Part shown: positions 19,070 to 26,325 of the stretch, in pieces
Layout of the letters: the number at the start of each line of letters is the position of its first letter
Numbering within the stretch: the first letter of the stretch is position 1
Source: an uncultured Nitrospirota bacterium
Lineage (GTDB): Bacteria; Nitrospirota; Nitrospiria; Nitrospirales; UBA8639
Assembly (NCBI GenBank): GCA_937139405.1
Contig: CAKZPV010000001.1
Coordinates: 1-64,000 of the forward strand
Direction of reading: 5' to 3'
Length of the DNA stretch: 64,000 nucleotides
Translations under genes and position numbers: made by a program
The notes under the pieces: generated by a model
Databases searched by the model: none
Seen by the model: only the letters and a program-made list of their open reading frames with translations
Told to the model about the DNA's origin: nothing

Positions 19070-19078
19070 GGAAAAGTT

Positions 19079-19933
19079 ATGGTAGGGGCACAGAACGAAC
19101 TCTGGGAATGGGGAAAAGTTGTCCTCGTATTTCTTCAAAGCATATTCGAAAAAATTGGTGGATATCTTCCCAATTTGCTTGGTGCGATCGTCGTGCTTGC
19201 GATCGGGTGGCTTGGCGCCAAAATGTTAAGAAGTTTGACGGTCAAAGTTCTTCGTGCCTGTGGAATCGTGGAATTAAGCAAAAAGATCAAATTTCATGAT
19301 ATGTTAATCAAGGTTGGAATGACGAATACCCTGGACCAGATTATTGGAAGCCTGGTGTATTACATGGTTCTCTTCATTTTTCTTCTTTCGGCTTCTGAAA
19401 TCTTAGGCTTCAAACTTGTTCTAGATACGTTAAATAAGTTTATTGCCTACCTTCCTCATGTTTTTGGAGCATTTTTGATTCTGATCATTGCTTTATATCT
19501 CGCCAAGATTATTAAGGACGGTCTCGCTTCAGCCTCAACATCGCTCAATATTGCCTATGCAGGAGCCTTGAGTTCAGTACTTGAGATTTTGATTGTGGGC
19601 TTTGGGATTGTTATGGCCTTGACCGAACTCGGTTTGGATATGACCATTTTTACAGCAAATATCACGATCATCATTTCCGGGATCGTGTTGGCCATGGCGC
19701 TGTCTCTTGGCCTAGGAAGCCGATCAATAATGTCGAATGTCCTTGCGCGCTACTACATTGCTCAACTCTTCCACGTTGGAGATCCTGTCTCTGTAGGCGG
19801 ACATAAAGGAACGATCATCAAGATTACTCCCGTTTCAGTTGTCATCACAACAGATGATGAAGAAACATTGCACATTCCAAATGAACGAATCATTGAAGAA
19901 GGCTCCATTACCCGAAAAGCCGAGAATCTCTGA
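19079..19933 (+). CDS. MscS-related mechanosensitive channel 3 (in ECF sigma operon)
   Basis: A 284-residue membrane protein with about five helices. It carries the conserved-TM-helix repeats found in MscS relatives (segments beginning YLPNLLGAIVVLAIGW and YLPHVFGAFLILIIAL), then a pore-like SGIVLAMALSLGLGSRS segment and a compact beta domain (HVGDPVSVGGHKG, HIPNERI). It lacks the long C-terminal vestibule. A GAGGAAAAG site precedes the ATG ten bases after the 60-aa ORF. Lying third in an operon with an ECF sigma factor, it is a candidate sensor or effector for that sigma (inference). A close relative with the same layout is at 24624. Confidence 0.9.
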   Translation: MVGAQNELWEWGKVVLVFLQSIFEKIGGYLPNLLGAIVVLAIGWLGAKMLRSLTVKVLRACGIVELSKKIKFHDMLIKVGMTNTLDQIIGSLVYYMVLFIFLLSASEILGFKLVLDTLNKFIAYLPHVFGAFLILIIALYLAKIIKDGLASASTSLNIAYAGALSSVLEILIVGFGIVMALTELGLDMTIFTANITIIISGIVLAMALSLGLGSRSIMSNVLARYYIAQLFHVGDPVSVGGHKGTIIKITPVSVVITTDDEETLHIPNERIIEEGSITRKAENL

Positions 19934-20299
19934 ATTGATTCATTTTAATCCACAGATAATTTCACTTTCTAATCAATGCACCCATGTGTCTTATCGGCCC
20001 AGTAGGGGAGACCTTTCAATTTGCATTGTTATTCGAGTAACAGCGTAAACGATTTGCCCTTTCACAATTTCTGCTAGTTTTCATTCTTCTCGTTCGATGC
20101 ACACCTACTAAGACATCCCGGTACTGGGCCTTCCTCGCTTTTTCTTTTCGGTTTTCTGTAATTCAGGAACAATGTGACGATTTCTTTTTCCCTGTTGTCT
20201 AAATAACTAAAAGAACGAAGCAATACCGTTCTAGGTCTGATGACATCATTCAGCGTTGAATGGATTCTTTTCGAACTCAGGGTGAAAGGAGATATTTTA
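19934..20299. other. Intergenic region carrying ECF site C
   Basis: About 366 bases without a convincing gene. The only feature I can support is the ECF-type promoter at 20173-20202, about 100 bases before the next start codon. A CCCGGTACTGGG near 20116 could form a short hairpin but has no T run. Confidence 0.5.
20173..20202 (+). promoter_or_regulatory. ECF-type promoter element, site C
   Basis: TGTGAC at 20173-20178 and GTCTAA at 20197-20202 with an 18-base gap, full pattern TGTGACG-N14-GTTGTCTAA followed by ATAA. It points toward the secreted 150-aa protein at 20300 and, beyond it, the receiver and LapA-like genes. Confidence 0.8.
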
Positions 20300-20752
20300 A
20301 TGAACCAGAGCACCCGCATATTCGCAAGTATCATTGTTGTCAGCATCATTTTGGTCATATCGACATTTGCAGAGAAACTCAAACCCCTGACTCAATCCGG
20401 CACTGTATCGCTTTCGACAACATCAATTGCAGTAGGAGTCGGAGTCAATTGGGGGAGAGGAGTTTTAACTTTCAAAGGGAAAGAATACCCATTTACTGTT
20501 AAGGGGTTGAGTGTGATGGACCTCGGTATTTCCAAGGCATCCGCAAAAGGCGAAGTTTTTCATTTGGTTAAAGTGGCGGACTTTGCTGGGAAATACGCGT
20601 CGATAGAAGCTGCATTTGCTCTAGGAAAAGGAAATGCGGGGCTCGTGATGAAAAACTCAAATGGCGTAGTAATTAGTCTCGGGGCTGTAACAAAGGGTGT
20701 TCAACTGACCCTTGGCGGCAAGGGGCTCAGCATTAAGTTACAGGAAAAATGA
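20300..20752 (+). CDS. Secreted or membrane-anchored 150-aa protein, unknown family
   Basis: An N-terminal hydrophobic stretch (about residues 7-24) after an Arg acts as signal peptide or anchor. The rest is a compact beta-rich domain with repeated Gly-hydrophobic strands (VGVNWGRGVLTFKGKEYPF, then LGAVTKGVQLTLGGKG), no Cys and no catalytic motif. AAAGGAG stands nine to ten bases before ATG 20300, so an upstream in-frame ATG at 20240 is rejected. It is the first gene after ECF site C and abuts the receiver-domain gene. I recall similar unnamed periplasmic proteins but cannot give a family. Probably an envelope protein. Confidence 0.75.
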   Translation: MNQSTRIFASIIVVSIILVISTFAEKLKPLTQSGTVSLSTTSIAVGVGVNWGRGVLTFKGKEYPFTVKGLSVMDLGISKASAKGEVFHLVKVADFAGKYASIEAAFALGKGNAGLVMKNSNGVVISLGAVTKGVQLTLGGKGLSIKLQEK

Positions 20753-20841
20753 GTCGCAGTTTCAAAGAACAGGAAGTCCATCAGTTGCGTCGGCCTTATA
20801 CCCCCTCTACGAATAGGAATAACGTACGAGGAGGAATTGAT

Positions 20842-21312
20842 ATGACATATGTAGAACCCGGAATCGACTTTTCACATACCCTCGAACACCCAACGATTTT
20901 GGTTGTGGAGAACGACCCAGTTCTCAGGGACCTTACAAAAAATATTCTTCAAACAGCTGGATATTCCTCCAAAGTAGCGAGAGACGGACAAGAGGCTCTC
21001 ACGATTATCCATAAACATCCAGCTCTCCACATTGTTTTATCGGACTTTCAGATGCCAAATATGGATGGCCTACAGCTACTCCAAATGCTGAAGAAAAATT
21101 CCCAGACCCGGAATATTCCTTTCGTCCTGGTCACCGGGAATTCGTCATTCACCCTCCGCACGCAAACGTTTCGAAATGGAGCCCTGGCAATCCTTTATAA
21201 ACCCTATAGCCCACAGGAACTTTTACACATTCTTCACCGGGCCATTTCCCTCCAAACCACACGCGCCGTTTTTTCTGGAAATCCTGTATTAACTGATATT
21301 GTGAGTGGATGA
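20842..21312 (+). CDS. Single-domain response regulator (CheY-like receiver)
   Basis: A 156-residue protein with one receiver domain (about residues 25-145) and no output domain. The acidic pocket is in VVENDPVLRD, the phospho-acceptor Asp in VLSDFQMPNMDG, the switch Thr in VTGNS and the conserved Lys in YKPYS. The start at 20842 is set by GAGGAGGAA; an earlier in-frame ATG (20749) overlaps the previous gene and has no such site. No histidine kinase lies nearby, so the partner is elsewhere. The stop codon overlaps an ATG (TGATG) leading toward the LapA-like ORF. Confidence 0.88.
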   Translation: MTYVEPGIDFSHTLEHPTILVVENDPVLRDLTKNILQTAGYSSKVARDGQEALTIIHKHPALHIVLSDFQMPNMDGLQLLQMLKKNSQTRNIPFVLVTGNSSFTLRTQTFRNGALAILYKPYSPQELLHILHRAISLQTTRAVFSGNPVLTDIVSG

Positions 21313-21323
21313 TGAAATGAACG

Positions 21324-21512
21324 GTGGCCTTCATATTCGGAGCGCTATTGGTGTTAATCACCTTTCAAAACATGGCGTCTGTAGAATTAACGTTTCTTTT
21401 TTGGACTTTTTATACCCGTCGGATTGTCTTAATTGCGATTTGCGTTGTAACTGGCTTCAGTTTAGGACGAATCACTCATACCCACAAATCGGCCAGCTCA
21501 GGAGAACAGTAA
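21324..21512 (+). CDS. LapA-like (DUF1049) small membrane protein, copy 1
   Basis: A 62-residue protein with two membrane helices flanking the conserved FQNMASVELTFLFWTF hinge and the RRIVLIAICVV second helix, as in the LapA domain associated with lipopolysaccharide assembly. Oddly, the first helix is clipped compared with copy 2 at 46151. The in-frame ATG at 21312 reads ATG AAA TGA, so translation must start at GTG 21324, just after a stop. Either it uses a coupled restart or it has suffered a small N-terminal lesion. It lies downstream of the receiver gene in the site C group. Confidence 0.7.
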   Translation: MAFIFGALLVLITFQNMASVELTFLFWTFYTRRIVLIAICVVTGFSLGRITHTHKSASSGEQ

Positions 21513-21744
21513 AAATGATTCTGTCGCAAATATTTCACCAAGACAAAAATAATTTAAGTAAGAAGCAAAAGAATGGATGAAGAAAATATTTCATTGAAAT
21601 GAAAATAAGATGGGGTCTGAACAGACTCAGTGAGTTCATGGCCCAATATATTTATTCACTCAACATGAGCAGGGGTAGGGTGGCTACAGTCGATAGCGTG
21701 GGGACCGCAACCATCGTTCCTTTATCTCATCAATGGAGGCAACC

Positions 21745-23199
21745 ATGGATATGAGTAAACTGATTGATTCACTGCAGGGAACACTAGGAGAAACCCTTCC
21801 TACTGTGCTGGGGGCATTGGCTATTCTCATTGGAGGATGGTTGATTGCGGTTGTCATACGAGGGGGCATTCGAAAATCTCTTGGATTTTTAAGAGTGAAT
21901 GATCGATTGAGAACGAGCACTGGGACCAGCATGGATCTTGAGTCTGGTATAGCCGTTTCACTGTACTATGTCATTCTCCTCCTGGTTCTCATGGCCTTCT
22001 TCAACGCTCTCAAGCTTGAAGCTGTGGCTGGCCCGCTTCATGGACTGGTCGGACAGGTGTTTGAGTTTGTGCCCAAACTGGTAGCAGGGGGGGTGTTGTT
22101 GCTCGTGGCATGGGTGTTGGCCACAATCATACGAACGTTGGTGACCAAGGCGCTTGGCGCGACAACGCTCGATGAGAAACTGAGCATGCATGCCGGGATG
22201 ACTCCGATGAGTGATACGTTGGGCAATGTCCTGTACTGGTTGATTTTCCTGTTATTTCTGCCAGCGGTGTTAGGAGCCTTGGAACTCAAGGGTCTCTTAG
22301 ATCCCGTGCAAGGCATGGTGAACGAGATGTTGGCCATGCTCCCCAACATCGTGGCGGCAGCTATTATCGGGTTTGTGGGTTGGTGGGTAGCCAAGATTGT
22401 TCGAGATTTGGTGAGTAACCTCTTAGCGGCTTCGGGGCTTGACCGTCTTGGTGAGAATGCTGGATTTCGTGGGACCATGAAGGTTTCTCACCTCGTCGCG
22501 CTGGTTGTCTATATTCTTATTCTGGTCCCAGCAATCGTTGCAGCGCTACAGGCTTTGAACATTGATGCGTTGACTGTACCCGCCGTTGAAATGTTGAACA
22601 CGATGATGACGGCCATTCCCAATATCTTTGCTGCTGCGATTATTCTGGCCATTGCCTACTTTGTGGCAAAGCTGGTCTCAGGGTTGATCAGTAACCTGCT
22701 AGGAGGTATGGGGTTTAATGAGCTCCCAGAAAAATTGGGCATAGGCCAGGCCTTAACAGGTGAGATAACCCCTTCGCCGCTGGTGGGAAAAGTGATTAGT
22801 TTTTTTATTATGCTCTTTGCGTCAGTGGAAGCAGCCAATCGACTTGGATTTCATCAAGTCTCTGATTTTGTGGCGATGTTTATTCAGTTTGGTAGTCAAA
22901 TCCTCTTGGGCGGCGTGATTATTACTGTAGGTTTTTGGCTCTCTAATCTGGCGCATACGGCAATGAGTCGTGCAGGATCGGCATCGGTGGCCAATATCGG
23001 GCGTTTCGCCATCTTGGGACTGATTTTGGCGATGGGGCTCCGAGTGATGGGGCTCGCCGATGATATTGTGAATCTGGCATTCGGGCTCACGCTTGGGGCT
23101 ATTGCAGTGGCGGTGGCGTTGTCATTTGGACTCGGGGGACGTGAAGCCGCTGGGCGTCAAATGGAACATTGGCTCAGCAAACTACGCGGAGAACGATAG
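21745..23199 (+). CDS. CmpX-like membrane protein with repeated MscS conserved-TM-helix units
   Basis: A 484-residue, very hydrophobic protein built from about five repeats of the short conserved TM helix that precedes MscS channels. Examples are units beginning TLPTVLGALAILIGGW, MLPNIVAAAIIGFVGW and AIPNIFAAAIILAIAY, each followed by an amphipathic stretch ending near GLDRLG or GFNELP. The C-terminus has a GLTLGAIAVAVALSFGLGGR segment like an MscS pore helix but no beta domain. That layout matches CmpX-type proteins, whose channel activity is uncertain. GGAGG sits seven bases before ATG 21745. A terminator follows. Confidence 0.85.
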   Translation: MDMSKLIDSLQGTLGETLPTVLGALAILIGGWLIAVVIRGGIRKSLGFLRVNDRLRTSTGTSMDLESGIAVSLYYVILLLVLMAFFNALKLEAVAGPLHGLVGQVFEFVPKLVAGGVLLLVAWVLATIIRTLVTKALGATTLDEKLSMHAGMTPMSDTLGNVLYWLIFLLFLPAVLGALELKGLLDPVQGMVNEMLAMLPNIVAAAIIGFVGWWVAKIVRDLVSNLLAASGLDRLGENAGFRGTMKVSHLVALVVYILILVPAIVAALQALNIDALTVPAVEMLNTMMTAIPNIFAAAIILAIAYFVAKLVSGLISNLLGGMGFNELPEKLGIGQALTGEITPSPLVGKVISFFIMLFASVEAANRLGFHQVSDFVAMFIQFGSQILLGGVIITVGFWLSNLAHTAMSRAGSASVANIGRFAILGLILAMGLRVMGLADDIVNLAFGLTLGAIAVAVALSFGLGGREAAGRQMEHWLSKLRGER

Positions 23200-23208
23200 T
23201 CTCTCAAC

Positions 23209-23266
23209 AACCTCCAGAAGTTCGACTTTCAAGAACTCTGGAGGTTGCCTTCAATGAATTTTTTTT
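23209..23266 (+). terminator. Intrinsic terminator after the CmpX-like gene
   Basis: AACCTCCAGAAGTTC (23209-23223) pairs with GAACTCTGGAGGTT (23233-23246) with a single bulge, making a 14-bp stem with a nine-base loop. A run of eight T residues follows about twelve bases later. The stem is strong; the delayed T run is the only weak point. Confidence 0.65.
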
Positions 23267-23753
23267 GATTTGGTGAAATATGTAAGACAGATACGAGAAA
23301 ACTCAAAAATTTGAGTGTACCTTCCAATTGAATGATTTAAAGTTTTTGCGGGCTTCTCTTGGAGCCGTCAATGACCACAGCCTCCGAATATTGTTGTCTA
23401 AATCTTTTGAAGGCATTTCTCTTTCATGAAATCTCACCTCATTCATGAGAAAAATAAAGATGTGACGTTTTTCGTGACGAGGTTGTCTAAATAAGTAGAT
23501 GAACCCAGTATGAACCAAAGATACAAAAACATATTTGCGTAAAAAGAGAAAGGACTTCAAGCGTCTTTCCTCAAAAAATCATTAATGATGCATACCAGTA
23601 ACCAGCGTTTGACCGGTACCGATAAAAGGCGAAAATTGTGCGAGAAGAATCCTACTCGTTACTTCAGCCAGAGGAATGAAATGACCACAACAAATGCCGG
23701 GCCTTGGTCGTTTCTCTAAAATCAAGACGGCCCTCATATTTTGAGAGACTATC
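23267..23753. other. Long leader region carrying ECF site D
   Basis: No conserved gene. It holds ECF-type site D and, 90 bases before it, an unpaired GTTGTCTAA at 23393-23401 that lacks a TGTGAC at the right distance. Between site D and 23754 a basic 44-codon ORF (23585-23719) is open but has no ribosome site. A 12-codon ORF (ATG 23681) nested in its end has AGAGGA before it. I do not call either as a gene. Confidence 0.4.
23461..23490 (+). promoter_or_regulatory. ECF-type promoter element, site D
   Basis: TGTGAC at 23461-23466 and GTCTAA at 23485-23490 with an 18-base gap, full pattern TGTGACG-N14-GTTGTCTAA followed by ATAA as in site C. No ordinary-sized gene follows for over 1 kb. The first plausible products are tiny membrane ORFs at 23754, 24051 and 24319, then the MscS gene at 24624. 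Confidence 0.75.
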
Positions 23754-23888
23754 ATGGAGCCGAGAACAGATTCGAACAACAAAATCGAAAATTCCCAACG
23801 CATAAGGGCAAGAGTTTTTGAGGTGGTCACTCTTTGCGTTGTTATCGGATGCATTATGATCGTCTTTTTTGAACTCGCAGGAAGATGA
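23754..23888 (+). CDS. Tiny single-pass membrane protein (44 aa)
   Basis: A 44-codon ORF with a polar, basic N-terminal half and one clear hydrophobic helix (about residues 24-41, VVTLCVVIGCIMIVFF), predicting an N-in single-pass protein. GAGAG lies about six bases before the ATG, a weak ribosome site. It is the first plausible product downstream of ECF site D. No family recognised. Coding status rests on the composition and on the promoter. Confidence 0.4.
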   Translation: MEPRTDSNNKIENSQRIRARVFEVVTLCVVIGCIMIVFFELAGR

Positions 23889-24050
23889 TCTATTAATTGA
23901 AAAAATACCATTTAATGGGTTTTTGCCCAGACCGTTTCCCGAAAGATTTCACCCATCATCTATCTATTCACGTTTGTCAGCTAGGATTCATAACGTCATC
24001 TATCCGAACGAAAAGCCTTCTGAAACCAATGGCAAACATTAAGGTCGCAC

Positions 24051-24179
24051 GTGGAAATTTTGATAGGGTTACTTGTCGGTATAACCATACTTGGTATCTT
24101 GATGGCTGTTTATAATTGGGTGCGTTTGGGAATGCCATTCGGAAAAAGAAAACATAATAAGCGAAAAATCAGTAGATGA
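24051..24179 (+). CDS. Tiny single-pass membrane protein (42 aa) with basic tail
   Basis: GTG start with AAGG six bases upstream. Residues 3-21 form one hydrophobic helix (ILIGLLVGITILGILMAVY). The C-terminal third is strongly basic (KRKHNKRK), giving an N-out, C-in prediction. The stop overlaps the ATG of a further 63-codon frame (24176-24367, ATGA), which I judge doubtful. It lies in the same direction as site D and mscS 4. No family recognised. Confidence 0.4.
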   Translation: MEILIGLLVGITILGILMAVYNWVRLGMPFGKRKHNKRKISR

Positions 24180-24318
24180 GTATCAAAGAAATTCAATTCC
24201 TAAAATACAGATGGGCACAAATGAAAGGATACTTAGAATTATTCAAAAAAGAGCCACATCTATTGTTCACGTATATATCAGGACACGAAATGAGGCACTC
24301 AACTAAGAGTGCCGCTTC

Positions 24319-24405
24319 ATGGATGTCTCCCCCTCTGTTATCGTTATCCTTGCCTTATTGCTTGTGATTAACAATGGATTCCTACAAAATGGGAGGGATT
24401 ACTGA
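24319..24405 (+). CDS. Possible 28-aa hydrophobic peptide
   Basis: A very short ORF encoding one hydrophobic segment (SVIVILALLLVI) and a short polar tail. Only a weak AAGAG precedes it. It would be the third tiny membrane product between site D and the MscS gene. It also overlaps a doubtful 63-codon frame. Reported because of the pattern of neighbours; chance is a fair explanation. Confidence 0.2.
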   Translation: MDVSPSVIVILALLLVINNGFLQNGRDY

Positions 24406-24623
24406 CCTTCGGAGGCAATTGGAATATTTGAATATCAAACACGAACATGCTGTTAAAGGTAATAGTGACAGACAACTGATGTACTCTGTCATGTTCAAAC
24501 CTTTACTCGATCACACACATCTTCGTCGGTAGGAGATGAACCTTCAGCATCTCAACAGCCATCTTCCAAGCATCCGCAGTCATTCTAATTTTCCCCCTAA
24601 ACATTTTTGTGGAGGTCCTGTCT

Positions 24624-25457
24624 ATGGATATATCAATGTGGGCAAAAACGTTACAGGAGTCATTCGAAGCGAGTGTGACATTATTTATGACGTACCTTCC
24701 CAAAACTCTGGGCGCGTTGATGTTGTTGGGGCTGGGCGTTCTCTTGGGAAAGGTCGTTGAAGCAGGAACAAGTCGTGTCTTGAATATTATTGGTGTCGAT
24801 CGATGGCTCAGCGGCACAGGACTCCTTTCTCTCCTTCAAAAAACTGGAAGCAAACGATCGATATCTCAAATTGTCGGTCTCTTGGGATTTTGGCTCGTCT
24901 TTTTGCTCTTTCTCATTTCCGCTACTGAAGCATTGAGCTTGGCCCTGCTATCTGAAACATTGACAGCACTCGTACATTATCTTCCCAAAATTGGCATGGC
25001 GACTCTTATTTTAGTCTTAGGCCTGCTGGCTACCAACTTCGTACGCGACATCATTTCTGTGGCCTGCGATTCCTCCGGAATTCAGCAAGGCACGATTATC
25101 GCTCAAACCGTATATATCGCCGCTACTCTCCTGGTCATTGTGACTGCCATTAATGAACTGGGCATTGACACCTCACTCTTAAACCAAATCATTGTGCTTG
25201 TCATTGCGGGTCTGATTGCCGGATCCGCCTTATCATTTGGCTTCGGATCCCGATCAGCTGTGAGAAACCTCATTGCGGCTCATTACATTCAACCTATTGT
25301 CCGAATTGGGGAAAAAATTCAGATTGGCAACTATTCAGGGACGGTCACCGCAGTCACACCCATGATCGTGGTTCTGAATACCGATCGGGGACGAGTCGTG
25401 ATCCCAGCCTCGCAATTTACTGAAGTGACCAGTGTGATTGAACCGGTAGAGGCATAA
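24624..25457 (+). CDS. MscS-related mechanosensitive channel 4
   Basis: A 277-residue protein with the same architecture as the channel at 19079. It has about five helices including conserved-TM-helix repeats (YLPKTLGALMLLGLGV, YLPKIGMATLILVLGL), a pore segment GLIAGSALSFGFGSRSA, and a small beta domain (RIGEKIQIGNYSG, VVIPASQF). No large C-terminal vestibule. GGAGG eight bases upstream decides ATG 24624; a GTG at 24609 includes the ribosome site itself and is rejected. It is one base from the MgtE-like regulator gene, so channel, regulator and MgtE form one transcription unit. Confidence 0.9.
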   Translation: MDISMWAKTLQESFEASVTLFMTYLPKTLGALMLLGLGVLLGKVVEAGTSRVLNIIGVDRWLSGTGLLSLLQKTGSKRSISQIVGLLGFWLVFLLFLISATEALSLALLSETLTALVHYLPKIGMATLILVLGLLATNFVRDIISVACDSSGIQQGTIIAQTVYIAATLLVIVTAINELGIDTSLLNQIIVLVIAGLIAGSALSFGFGSRSAVRNLIAAHYIQPIVRIGEKIQIGNYSGTVTAVTPMIVVLNTDRGRVVIPASQFTEVTSVIEPVEA

Positions 25458-25458
25458 T

Positions 25459-26325
25459 ATGATGAAATTAGAACATCATCTCCGAAAGAAGTTTCTTGAG
25501 GAACATCCGTTAGAAGCTGCCAGATATCTTGAGGGACTATCGACCCAGGCCAGGAGAGACCTCTTACTCACTATGGAGCCTGGATCTGTGGCCCAAACCC
25601 TCGAGTATTTTTCGCCTGGTGGAACTGCGGCTATCCTAAAGGAATATCCACTAGAAACTAGTGCCGAAATTCTGAGTCGATTATCGCCAGGATCTTCACG
25701 CGCAATTCTTCGACAATTTGATTCTTCTACACAGGAGAAACTTCTCGGACATCTTGCGCCGCAACCTGCAGCCTACCTTCGCCGGACCATTCTTCTGGCG
25801 GAACATACTGCAGGGAGTTTAGCCGATCCTCACGTCCTAACGCTTCCTCCTGATATCACGGTAGAGGAAGCGTTACAACGTATCATGCAAGTTCCTCATC
25901 AAGTGATCTATTACTTATACATTGTCGATCACCGACACATGCTCGTTGGAGTGGTCCTGATGAAAGAACTTCTGGTGGCCGAGCCCATTTGTACGTTGAC
26001 TTCAATCATGCTTCACGATGTCAAAGTCATCCCCTCTTCAGCCAATGCCATGGACGTTGTGGCGCATCATGCCTGGGCACGCTTCGATAGTCTTCCAGTC
26101 ATTGATCAAGATAAGACCTTTATTGGCGCACTTCGCCACCGAGCTTTAAGACAATTTCTTCAATCCAAGTCCACTGAATATCAGCCAGCCTTTCTCTCGG
26201 ATGCGCTTCTGCAGTTATGGGAAGCCTATTCGTTATCCGGCATGGTACTCATGACGACCATGGGAGACCTGCTCACCACTGCCACGCCTCCCGCCTTGGA
26301 TCGGGAAGAACAGGAAACTCTATGA
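25459..26325 (+). CDS. Soluble MgtE-like protein: MgtE N domain plus CBS pair, no channel
   Basis: 288 residues matching only the cytosolic part of MgtE. An N-terminal superhelical MgtE_N domain (about 5-120, repeated helical hairpins such as GSVAQTLEYFSP) is followed by two CBS domains (about 125-255), and the protein ends without a transmembrane domain. In MgtE this part senses Mg2+ and locks the pore. Here it is a separate protein translationally coupled (ATGA) to a complete MgtE encoded next. It may be a second Mg2+ or nucleotide sensor acting on that transporter or on the MscS upstream. Function is inferred. Confidence 0.85.
   Translation: MMKLEHHLRKKFLEEHPLEAARYLEGLSTQARRDLLLTMEPGSVAQTLEYFSPGGTAAILKEYPLETSAEILSRLSPGSSRAILRQFDSSTQEKLLGHLAPQPAAYLRRTILLAEHTAGSLADPHVLTLPPDITVEEALQRIMQVPHQVIYYLYIVDHRHMLVGVVLMKELLVAEPICTLTSIMLHDVKVIPSSANAMDVVAHHAWARFDSLPVIDQDKTFIGALRHRALRQFLQSKSTEYQPAFLSDALLQLWEAYSLSGMVLMTTMGDLLTTATPPALDREEQETL

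Noticed and set aside
23364-23401. Second GTTGTCTAA 90 bases before ECF site D
   Set aside because: The nearest TGAC is at a different distance and lacks the TGTGACG form. Could be a relic but is not supported.
23582-23911. 109-codon minus-strand frame in the site D leader
   Set aside because: No ribosome site or domain; it overlaps the better supported tiny membrane ORF on the plus strand.
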